Source: Lachnospiraceae bacterium (lineage in GTDB: Bacteria > Bacillota > Clostridia > Lachnospirales > Lachnospiraceae). From it: 52,568 nt of DNA. Under the pieces are notes generated by a model. That model ran no database searches. It was not told the DNA's origin and saw only the letters and a program-made list of their open reading frames with translations. Numbering within the stretch: position 1 is the stretch's first letter; each line of letters starts with the position of its first letter. Made by a program: the position numbers and the translations under genes. The stretch spans positions 1 through 52,568 of the forward strand of contig JAFZSQ010000030.1 of the NCBI GenBank assembly GCA_017619295.1, given 5' to 3'. Shown here in pieces: positions 1 through 8,810 of the stretch.

Positions 1-117
1 GTTATGGATAATCAGATTGATGCCATAAGCGGAGCCACCATCACCACCAATGCGGTAACCAATGCTGTTAACGGCGGATTATACTTCTTCTCACAGGAAT
101 TAAAGGAGGTGGAGTAA
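1..117 (+). CDS. rnfG: RnfG, C-terminal fragment (cut by window edge)
   Basis: Frame 1 is open from the first base to a TAA at 115-117, giving the last 38 residues of a protein. It contains DAISGATITT, which matches the motif in RnfG/NqrC-type subunits where a threonine carries covalently bound FMN. RnfG is the periplasm-facing flavin subunit of the Rnf ferredoxin:NAD+ oxidoreductase. Identity is supported by rnfE, rnfA and rnfB following directly; the next start codon abuts this stop and the ribosome site AAGGAGGTGG lies inside this gene. The rest of rnfG, and presumably rnfC and rnfD, lie upstream of the window. Confidence 0.9.
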   Translation, partial: VMDNQIDAISGATITTNAVTNAVNGGLYFFSQELKEVE

Positions 118-921
118 ATGAATAAGATAGGTGAACGTTTATTTAACGGTATTATTCGAGAAAATCCCACCTTCGTACTGATGCTTGGTATGTGCCCCAC
201 ATTGGCGGTAACCACATCGGCAATTAACGGACTTGGAATGGGTCTTTCCACAGCGGTTGTTTTGGCCTTGAGTAACGCCATTATTTCCGCATTGAGAAAT
301 ATTATCCCGGATAAGGTAAGAATACCTGCATTCATAGTTGTAATAGCTTCATTCGTTACAATGGTGCAGCTTCTTATTCAGGGATATTTACCTTCACTTT
401 ATGCGAGCCTTGGAATCTATATTCCTCTTATAGTTGTTAACTGTATTATTCTCGGAAGAGCCGAAGCTTATGCTTCAAAGAATCCTGTGATTCCTTCATT
501 CTTTGACGGTATCGGAATGGGACTTGGCTTCACACTGGCTCTTACGATTATCGGTGCTGTAAGAGAACTTTTGGGAAGCGGCTCAGTATTCGGAAACACT
601 GTAATGCCCGAAAGCTTTACTCCAATCGGAATCTTTGTTATGGCTCCCGGTGCTTTCTTTGTTCTGGCAGCTCTTACCGCAGCTCAGAACGCAATTAAGA
701 ATCATTACGAGTCCAAGGGCAAGAAGAGCAAGATCATTAACGTTGATGCTCTCGGAAGCGGCTGTGCAAGTGATTGTACTGCCTGTGGCGAAACCGGATG
801 CTCATACAGACGTGAAGAGATGATTGTTGAGACTGAAACCGAAACGGTGGAAGTTGTAGAAGAGGTTGTGGAAACTGACGACCTTGAGATAATAGACTTG
901 GATAAGGAGGGGGATGAATAA
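118..921 (+). CDS. rnfE: Rnf electron transport complex subunit RnfE
   Basis: This is an integral membrane subunit of the Rnf complex, paralogous to RnfA, which helps carry electrons across the membrane core while ions are pumped. The first ~200 residues hold about six hydrophobic helices with the family pattern MLGMCPTLAVTTSAINGLGM and VNCIILGRAEA, including the paired in-membrane cysteines. The protein is 267 residues, longer than the ~200-235 usual for RnfE, because of a ~65-residue tail with C-x3-C-x2-C-x4-C (near residue 219) followed by a run rich in Glu, Asp and Val. The stop overlaps the rnfA start by one base (TAATG). Start ATG 118 has AAGGAGGTGG eight bases upstream. Confidence 0.95.
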   Translation: MNKIGERLFNGIIRENPTFVLMLGMCPTLAVTTSAINGLGMGLSTAVVLALSNAIISALRNIIPDKVRIPAFIVVIASFVTMVQLLIQGYLPSLYASLGIYIPLIVVNCIILGRAEAYASKNPVIPSFFDGIGMGLGFTLALTIIGAVRELLGSGSVFGNTVMPESFTPIGIFVMAPGAFFVLAALTAAQNAIKNHYESKGKKSKIINVDALGSGCASDCTACGETGCSYRREEMIVETETETVEVVEEVVETDDLEIIDLDKEGDE

Positions 922-1505
922 TGCTGCAGATTAAAGATTTAATGATATTAATGATTGGCACATCCCTGGTAAGCAACGTAGTACTAAGCCAGTTCTTAGG
1001 CCTGTGTCCTTTCCTCGGAGTATCCAAGAAAACAGATACCGCATTGGGAATGGGAGTTTCGGTTATATTCGTTATCACCCTTTCAAGCGCGGTTACAGGA
1101 GTAATATATAAATTCCTCCTGGTTAAATTTGGAATTGAATACTTAAGCACCATCGTATTTATTCTTGTTATTGCGGCTTTGGTTCAGTTCGTTGAGATGT
1201 TCTTAAAGAAATTTGTCCCTCCGCTTTACAAGGCTTTGGGTGTTTACCTTCCTCTTATTACCACAAACTGCGCAGTACTTGGCGTTGCCTTAAATAACGT
1301 TCAGTACAAGTACGGTATCCTTGCGGGAATTGTAAACGGTCTCGGAACAGCCGTTGGCTTTACCATTGCCATTGTTATTCTTGCAGGCTTAAGAGAGAAG
1401 ATGGCCAGAAATCATATCCCCGAACCCTTCAAGGGAATGCCTCATGTCCTGTTGACAGCAGGCCTGATGGCTATTGCCTTCTGCGGTTTCTCGGGACTTT
1501 TGTAG
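921..1505 (+). CDS. rnfA: Rnf electron transport complex subunit RnfA
   Basis: This is a six-helix membrane subunit of Rnf, 194 residues, the normal family length. It carries the twin conserved segments VLSQFLGLCPFLGVSKK near the N-terminus and TTNCAVLGVALN in the middle, the symmetric cysteines that bind the in-membrane iron-sulfur centre in Rnf/Nqr complexes. Its start overlaps the stop of rnfE by one base and is preceded by AAGGAGGGGG, so the two are translationally coupled. rnfB follows 10 bases later. Confidence 0.96.
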   Translation: MLQIKDLMILMIGTSLVSNVVLSQFLGLCPFLGVSKKTDTALGMGVSVIFVITLSSAVTGVIYKFLLVKFGIEYLSTIVFILVIAALVQFVEMFLKKFVPPLYKALGVYLPLITTNCAVLGVALNNVQYKYGILAGIVNGLGTAVGFTIAIVILAGLREKMARNHIPEPFKGMPHVLLTAGLMAIAFCGFSGLL

Positions 1506-1515
1506 GAGGTGGCTT

Positions 1516-2316
1516 ATGGATATTTTAATGGGTATACTTAAAGCCGCCGGAATGGTTGGAGCCGTGGGAATATTCGTGGGAGTATTCTTAGGCGTTGCAG
1601 CCATTTGGTTTAAGATTAAAGTTGATGAGAAGGAAGAAGCAGTTTTGGCTCTCCTTCCCGGAAATAACTGTGGTGGATGCGGTTATCCCGGATGCTCGGG
1701 ACTTGCAGCTGCAATCGCCAAGGGAGAAGCTCCCGTTAACCAGTGTCCCGTAGGAGGACAGCCTGTTGCAGACAAAATCGCCAAGGTTATGGGCGTTGAA
1801 GCTGAAGCAGGTGAGAAAATGGTGGCTTTTGTCAAATGTCAGGGAGACTGTGAGAAAGCCGGACAGGACTATGATTACTATGGTATCGAAGATTGCAGAA
1901 TGCTTTCTTTCGTTCCCAATGGCGGTCCCAAATCCTGTAACAGCGGATGCTTAGGTTTTGGCAGCTGCGTGAAGGAATGTCCCTTTGATGCCATCCACGT
2001 TGTAAACGGTGTGGCAGTTGTGGATAAGGACGCTTGCAAAGCCTGCGGAAAGTGCGTGGCTGTTTGTCCTAAGAATCTGATTGAACTTATTCCTTATTCT
2101 GCGCCTGTTACAGTTGCCTGCAGTTCAAAGGATAAGGGCCCTGTAACCATGAAAGCCTGCTCTGTGGGATGTATCGGCTGCGGAATTTGTGTTAAGAACT
2201 GCGGTTCAGATGCGATTTCAGTTACCGATTTCCATGCAGCCATTGACTATTCCAAGTGCGTAGGCTGTGAAGCTTGTATGGAGAAGTGCCCCAAGAAGGC
2301 TATTGTGGCTCACTAG
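1516..2316 (+). CDS. rnfB: Rnf complex iron-sulfur subunit RnfB
   Basis: RnfB is the multi-cluster subunit thought to accept electrons from reduced ferredoxin. I place the start at ATG 1516, just after TAGGAGGTGGCTT; an in-frame upstream ATG at 1474 lies inside rnfA without a site. The 266-residue product has one N-terminal membrane helix (about 5-31), the RnfB motif CGGCGYPGC at 52-60, and four ferredoxin-like cysteine clusters (CLGFGSCVKECP, CKACGKCVAVCP, CIGCGICVKNC, CVGCEACMEKCP). That is the cluster-rich clostridial form rather than the shorter proteobacterial one. It ends the rnf set; the next gene starts 6 bases on. Confidence 0.95.
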   Translation: MDILMGILKAAGMVGAVGIFVGVFLGVAAIWFKIKVDEKEEAVLALLPGNNCGGCGYPGCSGLAAAIAKGEAPVNQCPVGGQPVADKIAKVMGVEAEAGEKMVAFVKCQGDCEKAGQDYDYYGIEDCRMLSFVPNGGPKSCNSGCLGFGSCVKECPFDAIHVVNGVAVVDKDACKACGKCVAVCPKNLIELIPYSAPVTVACSSKDKGPVTMKACSVGCIGCGICVKNCGSDAISVTDFHAAIDYSKCVGCEACMEKCPKKAIVAH

Positions 2317-2322
2317 ACATTA

Positions 2323-3681
2323 ATGAAGAAGTTTTTCAAAGCATTTATTGCCAATTTATTAATATGTTCACTGCTCTGTCTTTGGGGATGTGGACCCGAC
2401 ACAAAGGATGTGCCGGCACCTGAAATTGCAGATGAGGTGTGGGAGGAAGTCCTTGAAACACCTGCCACATCCAATGAAGAGTCTGAGCCGGAAACGGGGA
2501 ATGAACCTGAAGAAGTTATAGAACTCGGGCCTGTAATTCTTGGAGATGACAGGCCTGAAGTTTATCTTCCCTATCTTGAGGGAAGGAGAATAGCTGTTTT
2601 TTCCAACCAATCAGGAATAGTTGGAGATGACGAGAGCAAAGGTCATATTCTTGACGCCCTTATAGAAGAGGGTTTGGAGGTAAAAGCGATTTTTTCTCCT
2701 GAGCATGGTTTCAGGGGAGATGCCGACGCCGGTTCGGGAGTGGATGATTCCGTAGATGCAAAGACGGGAATACCTATTCTTTCTTTGTATGGAAACGGTC
2801 ATTATCCCAGTGATGAAAGCATGGGAACCTTCGATGTTCTTGTAGTGGACATTCAGGACGTGGGGCTCAGATATTACACCTATTATGTGACCATGTTTTA
2901 TTTGATGGAGGCATGCGCAAGGGATGGTAAGAGCGTTGTGATTCTGGACAGACCTAATCCAAACGGATCTTACGTGGACGGAGGAATTCTTAAGGACGAA
3001 TACAAGTCCGGAGTAGGATTGCTGCCGATACCCACGGTGCATGGCATGACTCTTGGGGAACTGGCACTTATGATAAATGGTGAAGGTTGGCTTTCAACGG
3101 GAAAGGACAGCCTTGATTTATATGTTGTTGGTTGCGAGAACTACACTCATTCAACCCGCTATGATCTTTTGAAGAACCCGTCTCCAAATCTTAAAGATAT
3201 GAAAGCAGTTTATCTGTATGCTTCCACTTGTTACTTTGAGAATACCGTTATTACGGTTGGACGAGGAACGGAATTTCCCTTTGAGGTATATGGAAGCCCG
3301 TATTTGGAGGGCGTAGAGGGCAATGATTTTACATTCACGCCTGTTTCAATGTCAGGCGCCACATCTCCTTTATATGAGGGGATTACGTGCTTTGGCAAGG
3401 ACCTTAGAGGGAAGAGCGATGAAGATATTCTCTCGGAGGGCATTTGCCTTGAGTATTTGATAAATGCTTATAATGACTATATGAGTACCGGCTCGGAGGG
3501 AGATTTCTTTGGAACCCCGGATAAGAACGGGAAGTACTGGATTGACTATCTTAGCGGATCGGACGAGCTTAGAAACGATATTGTTGCCGGAATGAGTGAA
3601 CAGGAGATTAAGGCAACCTGGCTGGCAGACATTGCCGCATTTAAAGAATTAAGAAAACCTTACCTGTTATACGGGGATTGA
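2323..3681 (+). CDS. namZ: DUF1343 / NamZ-type exo-beta-N-acetylmuramidase lipoprotein
   Basis: The 452-residue protein has a lipoprotein signal peptide ending at Cys23 (LWGC), then an acidic low-complexity linker to about residue 65. The rest matches the DUF1343 (YbbC/NamZ, GH171) family: FSNQSGI near 94, the signature SPEHGFRG with Glu127-His128, LSLYGN, DIQDVGLRYYTY, and LDRPNPNG. Characterised members release N-acetylmuramic acid from the non-reducing end of peptidoglycan fragments. It is presumably anchored outside the membrane for wall recycling. It sits 6 bases after rnfB without a clear ribosome site of its own, so translation probably depends on coupling. Family assignment is firm; the exact enzyme activity is inferred. 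Confidence 0.85.
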   Translation: MKKFFKAFIANLLICSLLCLWGCGPDTKDVPAPEIADEVWEEVLETPATSNEESEPETGNEPEEVIELGPVILGDDRPEVYLPYLEGRRIAVFSNQSGIVGDDESKGHILDALIEEGLEVKAIFSPEHGFRGDADAGSGVDDSVDAKTGIPILSLYGNGHYPSDESMGTFDVLVVDIQDVGLRYYTYYVTMFYLMEACARDGKSVVILDRPNPNGSYVDGGILKDEYKSGVGLLPIPTVHGMTLGELALMINGEGWLSTGKDSLDLYVVGCENYTHSTRYDLLKNPSPNLKDMKAVYLYASTCYFENTVITVGRGTEFPFEVYGSPYLEGVEGNDFTFTPVSMSGATSPLYEGITCFGKDLRGKSDEDILSEGICLEYLINAYNDYMSTGSEGDFFGTPDKNGKYWIDYLSGSDELRNDIVAGMSEQEIKATWLADIAAFKELRKPYLLYGD

Positions 3682-3684
3682 TTG

Positions 3685-5766
3685 ATGTTATCTGTAGTTA
3701 AGTGGATTATAATGGTTTTTGCCGTGGCGCTTTTGGGGCGCCCGGCGCTTATCAGAACCAAACTTAAATATGTGGACGGAGGCTTCGGATTGAACTTTGG
3801 AATCGGAAGCGGTCTGTCCTTTCTTCTTGCATGGCTTTTCTGTGCATCTTTTTCTATTCCCTTCGGAAATGCAGCGGTAATCATAAGCTTTATAATTCTG
3901 GCATTGGGTCTGAATTTATACAGCTATAAATTTGACAGAGAAAGCTTTGTGAGGCTTTGGAACAGAAGTGAACTTGTCAGGTTCCTTTTTGGCTTCCTGG
4001 CCTTTGTTTTACTGTTTTCGTTTGCTGTATGGATAAAGGGCTACAGACCCGAAATAGACGGACAAACTGAGAAATACATGGATTTTGGCATTATGCAATC
4101 CATATACAGACAGGAGAGCGCATGGCCTGAAGATTTCTGGATGAGCGGTTCGAAGCTCAACTATTACTTCCTTGGTCTTTCGGCATCCACTTATCTTACA
4201 AGGCTGGCATTCGTGACACCGACCTTTGGATATAACTTTATGCTTTGCACGCTCTTTGCCATTTCTTTGATGATGGTATTTGAACTGGTTTCATCTTTAA
4301 TAATCCACAGACAGGGAAGCGTGGCATCCGTTTATATCGGTGGAGTGTTCGGAAGCCTGGGAGCAGTGTGCGCCGGAAATGGCCACTATATTTTGTTCGG
4401 AATTGTTGTAAGAATTCTCAAAAAGATATTCGGGGAAAATCTTATCGTCAAAGATTATTGGTTCCCTGATTCCACGGTTTATATTGGCACGAATCCTGAG
4501 GTGGGGGACTTCGGAAAACATGAGTTTCCGGGTTATACCATGATTCTCGGAGATTTGCATGCCCATTTGGTTAATATGTTATGGACGCTGCCTTTCCTTG
4601 CAGTGCTCATTGATTATGCCTTGAGAGACAAAACAAAAGAAAAAGGAATAAAACACTTTTTTGATGTGCACATTATAGTTATGGGTCTCCTTTTAGGCAT
4701 CTTCAGAGGTTCCAATTTCTGGGATTTCCCGATTTACTATGTTATTGCAGGAGGCATAATTCTGTTTACCGAGCTTTGCGCCCATGGTGTGAAGCCCTTA
4801 ACCTTCCTTATGGTTTTGGCAAAGGGTGTTGTGATGTATGCGATTGCCTTTGTGGGAACACTTCCTTTCTCTTTGGGATTTAAGAAAATGATTTCAGGCA
4901 TTTGCATTGCTCATACACACTCACAGTTTTATAAGATGGTAATCATTTGGGGAATACCTTTTGTGGCGGCAACGGCTCTTATTTTGTGGATTTTCGTAAG
5001 AAGAAAAGGGTCCATAAAGCTTCTTGCCAGAATTGATTTGATAGAAATAGCTCTGGCACTTTGTGCCATGGGTTTGGTAATTGTTCCGGAGCTTATATAT
5101 GTGAAAGACATATACGGAGAGCAGTACACAAGGTTTAATACCATGTTTAAACTGACTTACCAGGCCTTCATTCTTTTCGGAATAATTTCAGGCATACTTA
5201 TGGGGCGTATCATAGCTCTTAAGAAGTGGAAATGGGCAGTAAGCTACGGATTGATTTTGCTTATTCTTTCCTCATATATCTTTACCTCAGGAAAAGTTTG
5301 GCTATATAAACACGGCGGTTCCTTTAAGGGTTTATCTGTTTTGGAAGCCACCCTTAAGGATGAGCCCGAGGATAAAGGAGCCATAAAAGAAGCAGTAAAT
5401 ATTTTGCTTAAAGATGAGAGAAAAGACATCAGATTGCTTGAAGGAGTCGGAGGAGACTACACTGACAGCAATTGCCTTTCATCTTTTACAGGTGTGCCGA
5501 CGGTGGAAGGGTGGCCTGTTCATGAATGGCTGTGGCAGAACAGTTATGATCCCGTGGGAGCCAGAACCGAAGAAGTGCGTTCATTCTATGAAGACGGTAA
5601 TGTATCTGCAAACTATGAGATGCTCCAGAAATATGGAATTGATTATATCTTCGTGGGAAAGGGAGAATATGAGCTCTACAATGTGAATCCGGAGGGCTTT
5701 TTAACACTGACGAATGAGATATTCAAAACTGAAAACGGATATATGTTTTTAAAGGTAAAAAAATAA
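3685..5766 (+). CDS. DUF2298 (YYY-type) polytopic membrane protein
   Basis: A ~693-residue membrane protein with ten or more hydrophobic helices and a soluble C-terminal ~150 residues. Features fitting the DUF2298 family are SKLNYYFLG near residue 155 and EFPGYTMILGDLHAHLVN near 279-296; the Asp-Leu-His-x-His motif is a family hallmark. These proteins resemble GT-C glycosyltransferases in layout, so a lipid-linked sugar transfer role is possible but not shown. The C-terminal part (VEGWPVHEWLW, YGIDYIFVGKGEYELY) is also typical. The start is ATG 3685; a TTG directly before it (3682) is an alternative. The stop of namZ ends at 3681, so the genes are coupled. A terminator hairpin follows. Confidence 0.8.
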   Translation: MLSVVKWIIMVFAVALLGRPALIRTKLKYVDGGFGLNFGIGSGLSFLLAWLFCASFSIPFGNAAVIISFIILALGLNLYSYKFDRESFVRLWNRSELVRFLFGFLAFVLLFSFAVWIKGYRPEIDGQTEKYMDFGIMQSIYRQESAWPEDFWMSGSKLNYYFLGLSASTYLTRLAFVTPTFGYNFMLCTLFAISLMMVFELVSSLIIHRQGSVASVYIGGVFGSLGAVCAGNGHYILFGIVVRILKKIFGENLIVKDYWFPDSTVYIGTNPEVGDFGKHEFPGYTMILGDLHAHLVNMLWTLPFLAVLIDYALRDKTKEKGIKHFFDVHIIVMGLLLGIFRGSNFWDFPIYYVIAGGIILFTELCAHGVKPLTFLMVLAKGVVMYAIAFVGTLPFSLGFKKMISGICIAHTHSQFYKMVIIWGIPFVAATALILWIFVRRKGSIKLLARIDLIEIALALCAMGLVIVPELIYVKDIYGEQYTRFNTMFKLTYQAFILFGIISGILMGRIIALKKWKWAVSYGLILLILSSYIFTSGKVWLYKHGGSFKGLSVLEATLKDEPEDKGAIKEAVNILLKDERKDIRLLEGVGGDYTDSNCLSSFTGVPTVEGWPVHEWLWQNSYDPVGARTEEVRSFYEDGNVSANYEMLQKYGIDYIFVGKGEYELYNVNPEGFLTLTNEIFKTENGYMFLKVKK

Positions 5767-5785
5767 GGCGCCAACAGGCGCCTTT
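5767..5785. terminator. Hairpin terminator between convergent genes
   Basis: GGCGCC, loop AACA, GGCGCC, then TTTAATTATTTCTTTTTA. T-rich sequence lies on both outer sides when read on the respective strand, so it can serve both the DUF2298 gene and the minus-strand regulator gene that ends at 5788. Confidence 0.75.
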
Positions 5786-5787
5786 AA

Positions 5788-6156
5788 TTATTTCTTTTTA
5801 TTCTGCTCTATGTGTTTCTTTATGATATCAAAGGTCTTATCACTTATAACATGCTCCATTCTGCATGCGTCGGCAGTGGCAGTTTCCTCATCCACACCAA
5901 GAGACATTAAAACATTGGAAAGAACGGTATGACGTTCAAAAATCTTTGTGGCAATTTTTCTGCCGGAATCAGTCAGGGTAATAAACCCGTTCTTGTCTAT
6001 GGTGATGTGATTATCAGCTTTAAGTTTAGACATGGCACGACTTACCGAAGGCTTTGAAAAGTTCATTGCGTCGGCAACGTCAATTGATCTGACATAAGAT
6101 TTCTCTTCCGATAATGTCAGTATTGTTTCCAAATACATTTCCCCAGATTCTTGCAT
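5788..6156 (-). CDS. DtxR-family iron-dependent repressor (short form)
   Basis: A 122-residue metal-sensing repressor. I choose the ATG at 6154-6156 because GGAGGG precedes it by about nine bases; the longer open frame to 6240 adds a hydrophobic run with no site. The first ~65 residues form the winged helix (VADAMNFSKPSVSRAMSKL as the recognition region). The metal ligands resemble DtxR rather than MntR: Met7 in GEMYLE where MntR has Asp, His76, and Cys98-x2-Glu101-His102 in ACRMEHVISD. This suggests sensing of Fe(II) rather than Mn(II). The SH3-like C-terminal domain of full DtxR is absent. A palindrome with DtxR-like half-sites lies ~75 bases upstream in the divergent promoter. Confidence 0.88.
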   Translation of the reverse strand: MQESGEMYLETILTLSEEKSYVRSIDVADAMNFSKPSVSRAMSKLKADNHITIDKNGFITLTDSGRKIATKIFERHTVLSNVLMSLGVDEETATADACRMEHVISDKTFDIIKKHIEQNKKK

Positions 6157-6224
6157 TATATAATACCCTCCGTTCGAAGTGATAACAAAGTAATTATAAC
6201 ATAAAAAAAATAATAAAAAAGGTA

Positions 6225-6253
6225 TTGACAAGTTAGCCATGGCTAACTATACT
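6225..6253 (+). promoter_or_regulatory. Near-consensus promoter with DtxR-type operator in its spacer
   Basis: TTGACA (6225-6230) and TATACT (6248-6253) are separated by exactly 17 bases. The spacer is filled by the perfect 18-bp palindrome AGTTAGCCATGGCTAACT (6231-6248). The half-sites GTTAG/CTAAC match the core of the DtxR/IdeR box as generally known. The regulator gene next door is divergent, so binding here could repress this promoter and perhaps also its own. The promoter points right, away from the regulator. Confidence 0.8.
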
Positions 6254-6259
6254 AAGGGA

Positions 6260-6345
6260 GTAGGCGAAAGACCTACGAGATATTCCTTTTCAATATAATG
6301 ATTTGTTTGCTTGGCAAAGGGACGAACTTATTGTTCGTCCCTTTG
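6260..6345 (+). ncRNA. Candidate iron-repressed small RNA or structured leader
   Basis: Transcription from the 6225 promoter should start near 6260. The product would fold a small hairpin GTAGG/CCTAC (6260-6276, loop CGAAAGA) and then a perfect 13-bp hairpin (6315-6327 with 6333-6345, loop TTATT). No gene with a convincing start lies in it. A 38-codon frame from ATG 6298 and a 51-codon frame from TTG 6392 exist; the second has AAAGGAG about ten bases upstream but resembles nothing I know. The large hairpin lacks a clean T-run (TTCATGCGCAG follows), so the RNA end is unsure and this could be the leader of a longer transcript. Confidence 0.4.
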
Positions 6346-6489
6346 TTCATGCGCAGATTTTATACAAAATATCCAAAGGAGAAGGGGATTATTGTACAGA
6401 TTTTATCATGTTAAAGCAATAAAGGTTGACGCTTTTGTGGGCTTTGTTGTAAATTTGAATAAAAACTTCTTAATTTTAGGCAAAATGTG

Positions 6490-6518
6490 TTGCAAAACGC
6501 ACAAACGTATGCTAATAT
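6490..6518 (+). promoter_or_regulatory. Promoter of the glp operon
   Basis: TTGCAA (6490-6495), 17-base spacer, TAATAT (6513-6518). An imperfect inverted repeat TGTG-N10-CACA (6487-6504) overlaps the -35 box and could be an operator, though I cannot assign it to a regulator. The transcript would begin near 6525, leaving a ~130-base leader before glpP. The stretch 6346-6489 between the big hairpin and this promoter holds nothing else I can support. Confidence 0.6.
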
Positions 6519-6562
6519 CTACTTGTGTTAAAGATGAAGCTTCATAAAACGCCTAGGAGAAG

Positions 6563-6615
6563 AGAGCATGGCTACACCGCATGAGAAATGCGCACTGTTA
6601 GAATGCTTTTTTTTT
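6563..6615 (+). terminator. Leader attenuator of the glp operon, likely GlpP target
   Basis: AGAGCAT (6563-6569) pairs with ATGC plus the first Ts (6603-6609), enclosing an inner hairpin CGCAT-GAGAA-ATGCG (6578-6592). Nine Ts follow (6607-6615). This is a two-tier intrinsic terminator inside the leader, before glpP. GlpP is an RNA-binding antiterminator in Bacillus, so this is its expected target. The GAGAA apical loop recurs in the glpF-glpA gap. Confidence 0.6.
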
Positions 6616-6655
6616 GCCCCAAAATCACACAAACTTACCCTAAGGGAGGGCTTTT

Positions 6656-7231
6656 ATGATGCTTAAGAGGACACCTTTCAGAGAGATATTGGCGGATACG
6701 CCGATTATCGCCGCCGTTAAGGATATGGAAGGGCTGGATAAATGCTTGGATTCAGATATTCAGGTAATCTTTATTCTTTTCGGCGACGTGTGTTCTCTCC
6801 AGGAGATTGTCAAGAAGGTTAAGGATGCCGGGAAAATAGCCATGGTTCACATGGATCTGGTTAACGGCTTTACGGGTAAAGAGATTGTTTTGGATTACAT
6901 TAAGAACTTTACTCATGCAGACGGTATCATAACAACCAAGATTAATTTGATTAAATATGCCAAGCAAATTGGATTATATACGGTACTGAGATATTTTGTT
7001 GTTGACTCAATGGCTTTATCCAACATAGAGAAGCAGGTAGACTCGATTCAGCCCGACGTTATAGAAATCCTGCCGGGAATAATGCCTAACATAATAAAGA
7101 AGGTCAACAAGATCAGTAAAGTGCCTGTCATAGCGGGGGGGCTTATCGCAGATAAGAAAGATGTTATGACGGCACTGACAAACGGTGCGGTCGCCATTTC
7201 GGCGACCAGCCCCGATGTTTGGTTTATGTGA
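6656..7231 (+). CDS. glpP: GlpP, glycerol-3-phosphate-responsive antiterminator
   Basis: A 191-residue TIM-barrel-like protein of the GlpP family, which binds G3P and then prevents termination in glp leader RNAs. Family features are TPIIAAVKDMEGL near 15-27, FILFGDVCSL, AMVHMDLVNGF, DGIITTK, LRYFVVDSMAL, DVIEILPG and VPVIAGGLI. ATG at 6656 (or 6659, ATG ATG) follows GGGAGGG. It heads the operon with glpK 46 bases downstream. A terminator-type hairpin with a T-run in its own leader suggests autoregulation by antitermination. Confidence 0.93.
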   Translation: MMLKRTPFREILADTPIIAAVKDMEGLDKCLDSDIQVIFILFGDVCSLQEIVKKVKDAGKIAMVHMDLVNGFTGKEIVLDYIKNFTHADGIITTKINLIKYAKQIGLYTVLRYFVVDSMALSNIEKQVDSIQPDVIEILPGIMPNIIKKVNKISKVPVIAGGLIADKKDVMTALTNGAVAISATSPDVWFM

Positions 7232-7277
7232 TTCTAAGCCATGGTGGCTTTGAATAATAGAGAAGGAGGAATAGTAA

Positions 7278-8774
<1,497 letters not shown>

Positions 8775-8810
8775 CATAACTACATATTATTGATTAGGGG
8801 GTAATAATTT

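Noticed and set aside
6260-6345. yybP-ykoY-type manganese riboswitch, suggested by GGGAGTAG near the metal regulator
   Set aside because: Only a few bases match. The second conserved loop and the three-way layout cannot be built from the ~90 bases available.
6311-6547. 78-codon open frame right of the DtxR-type operator
   Set aside because: Starts with TTG inside the 13-bp hairpin, has no ribosome site there, and runs over the glp promoter. An inner TTG at 6392 has a fair site but the product looks like no known protein and has odd composition.
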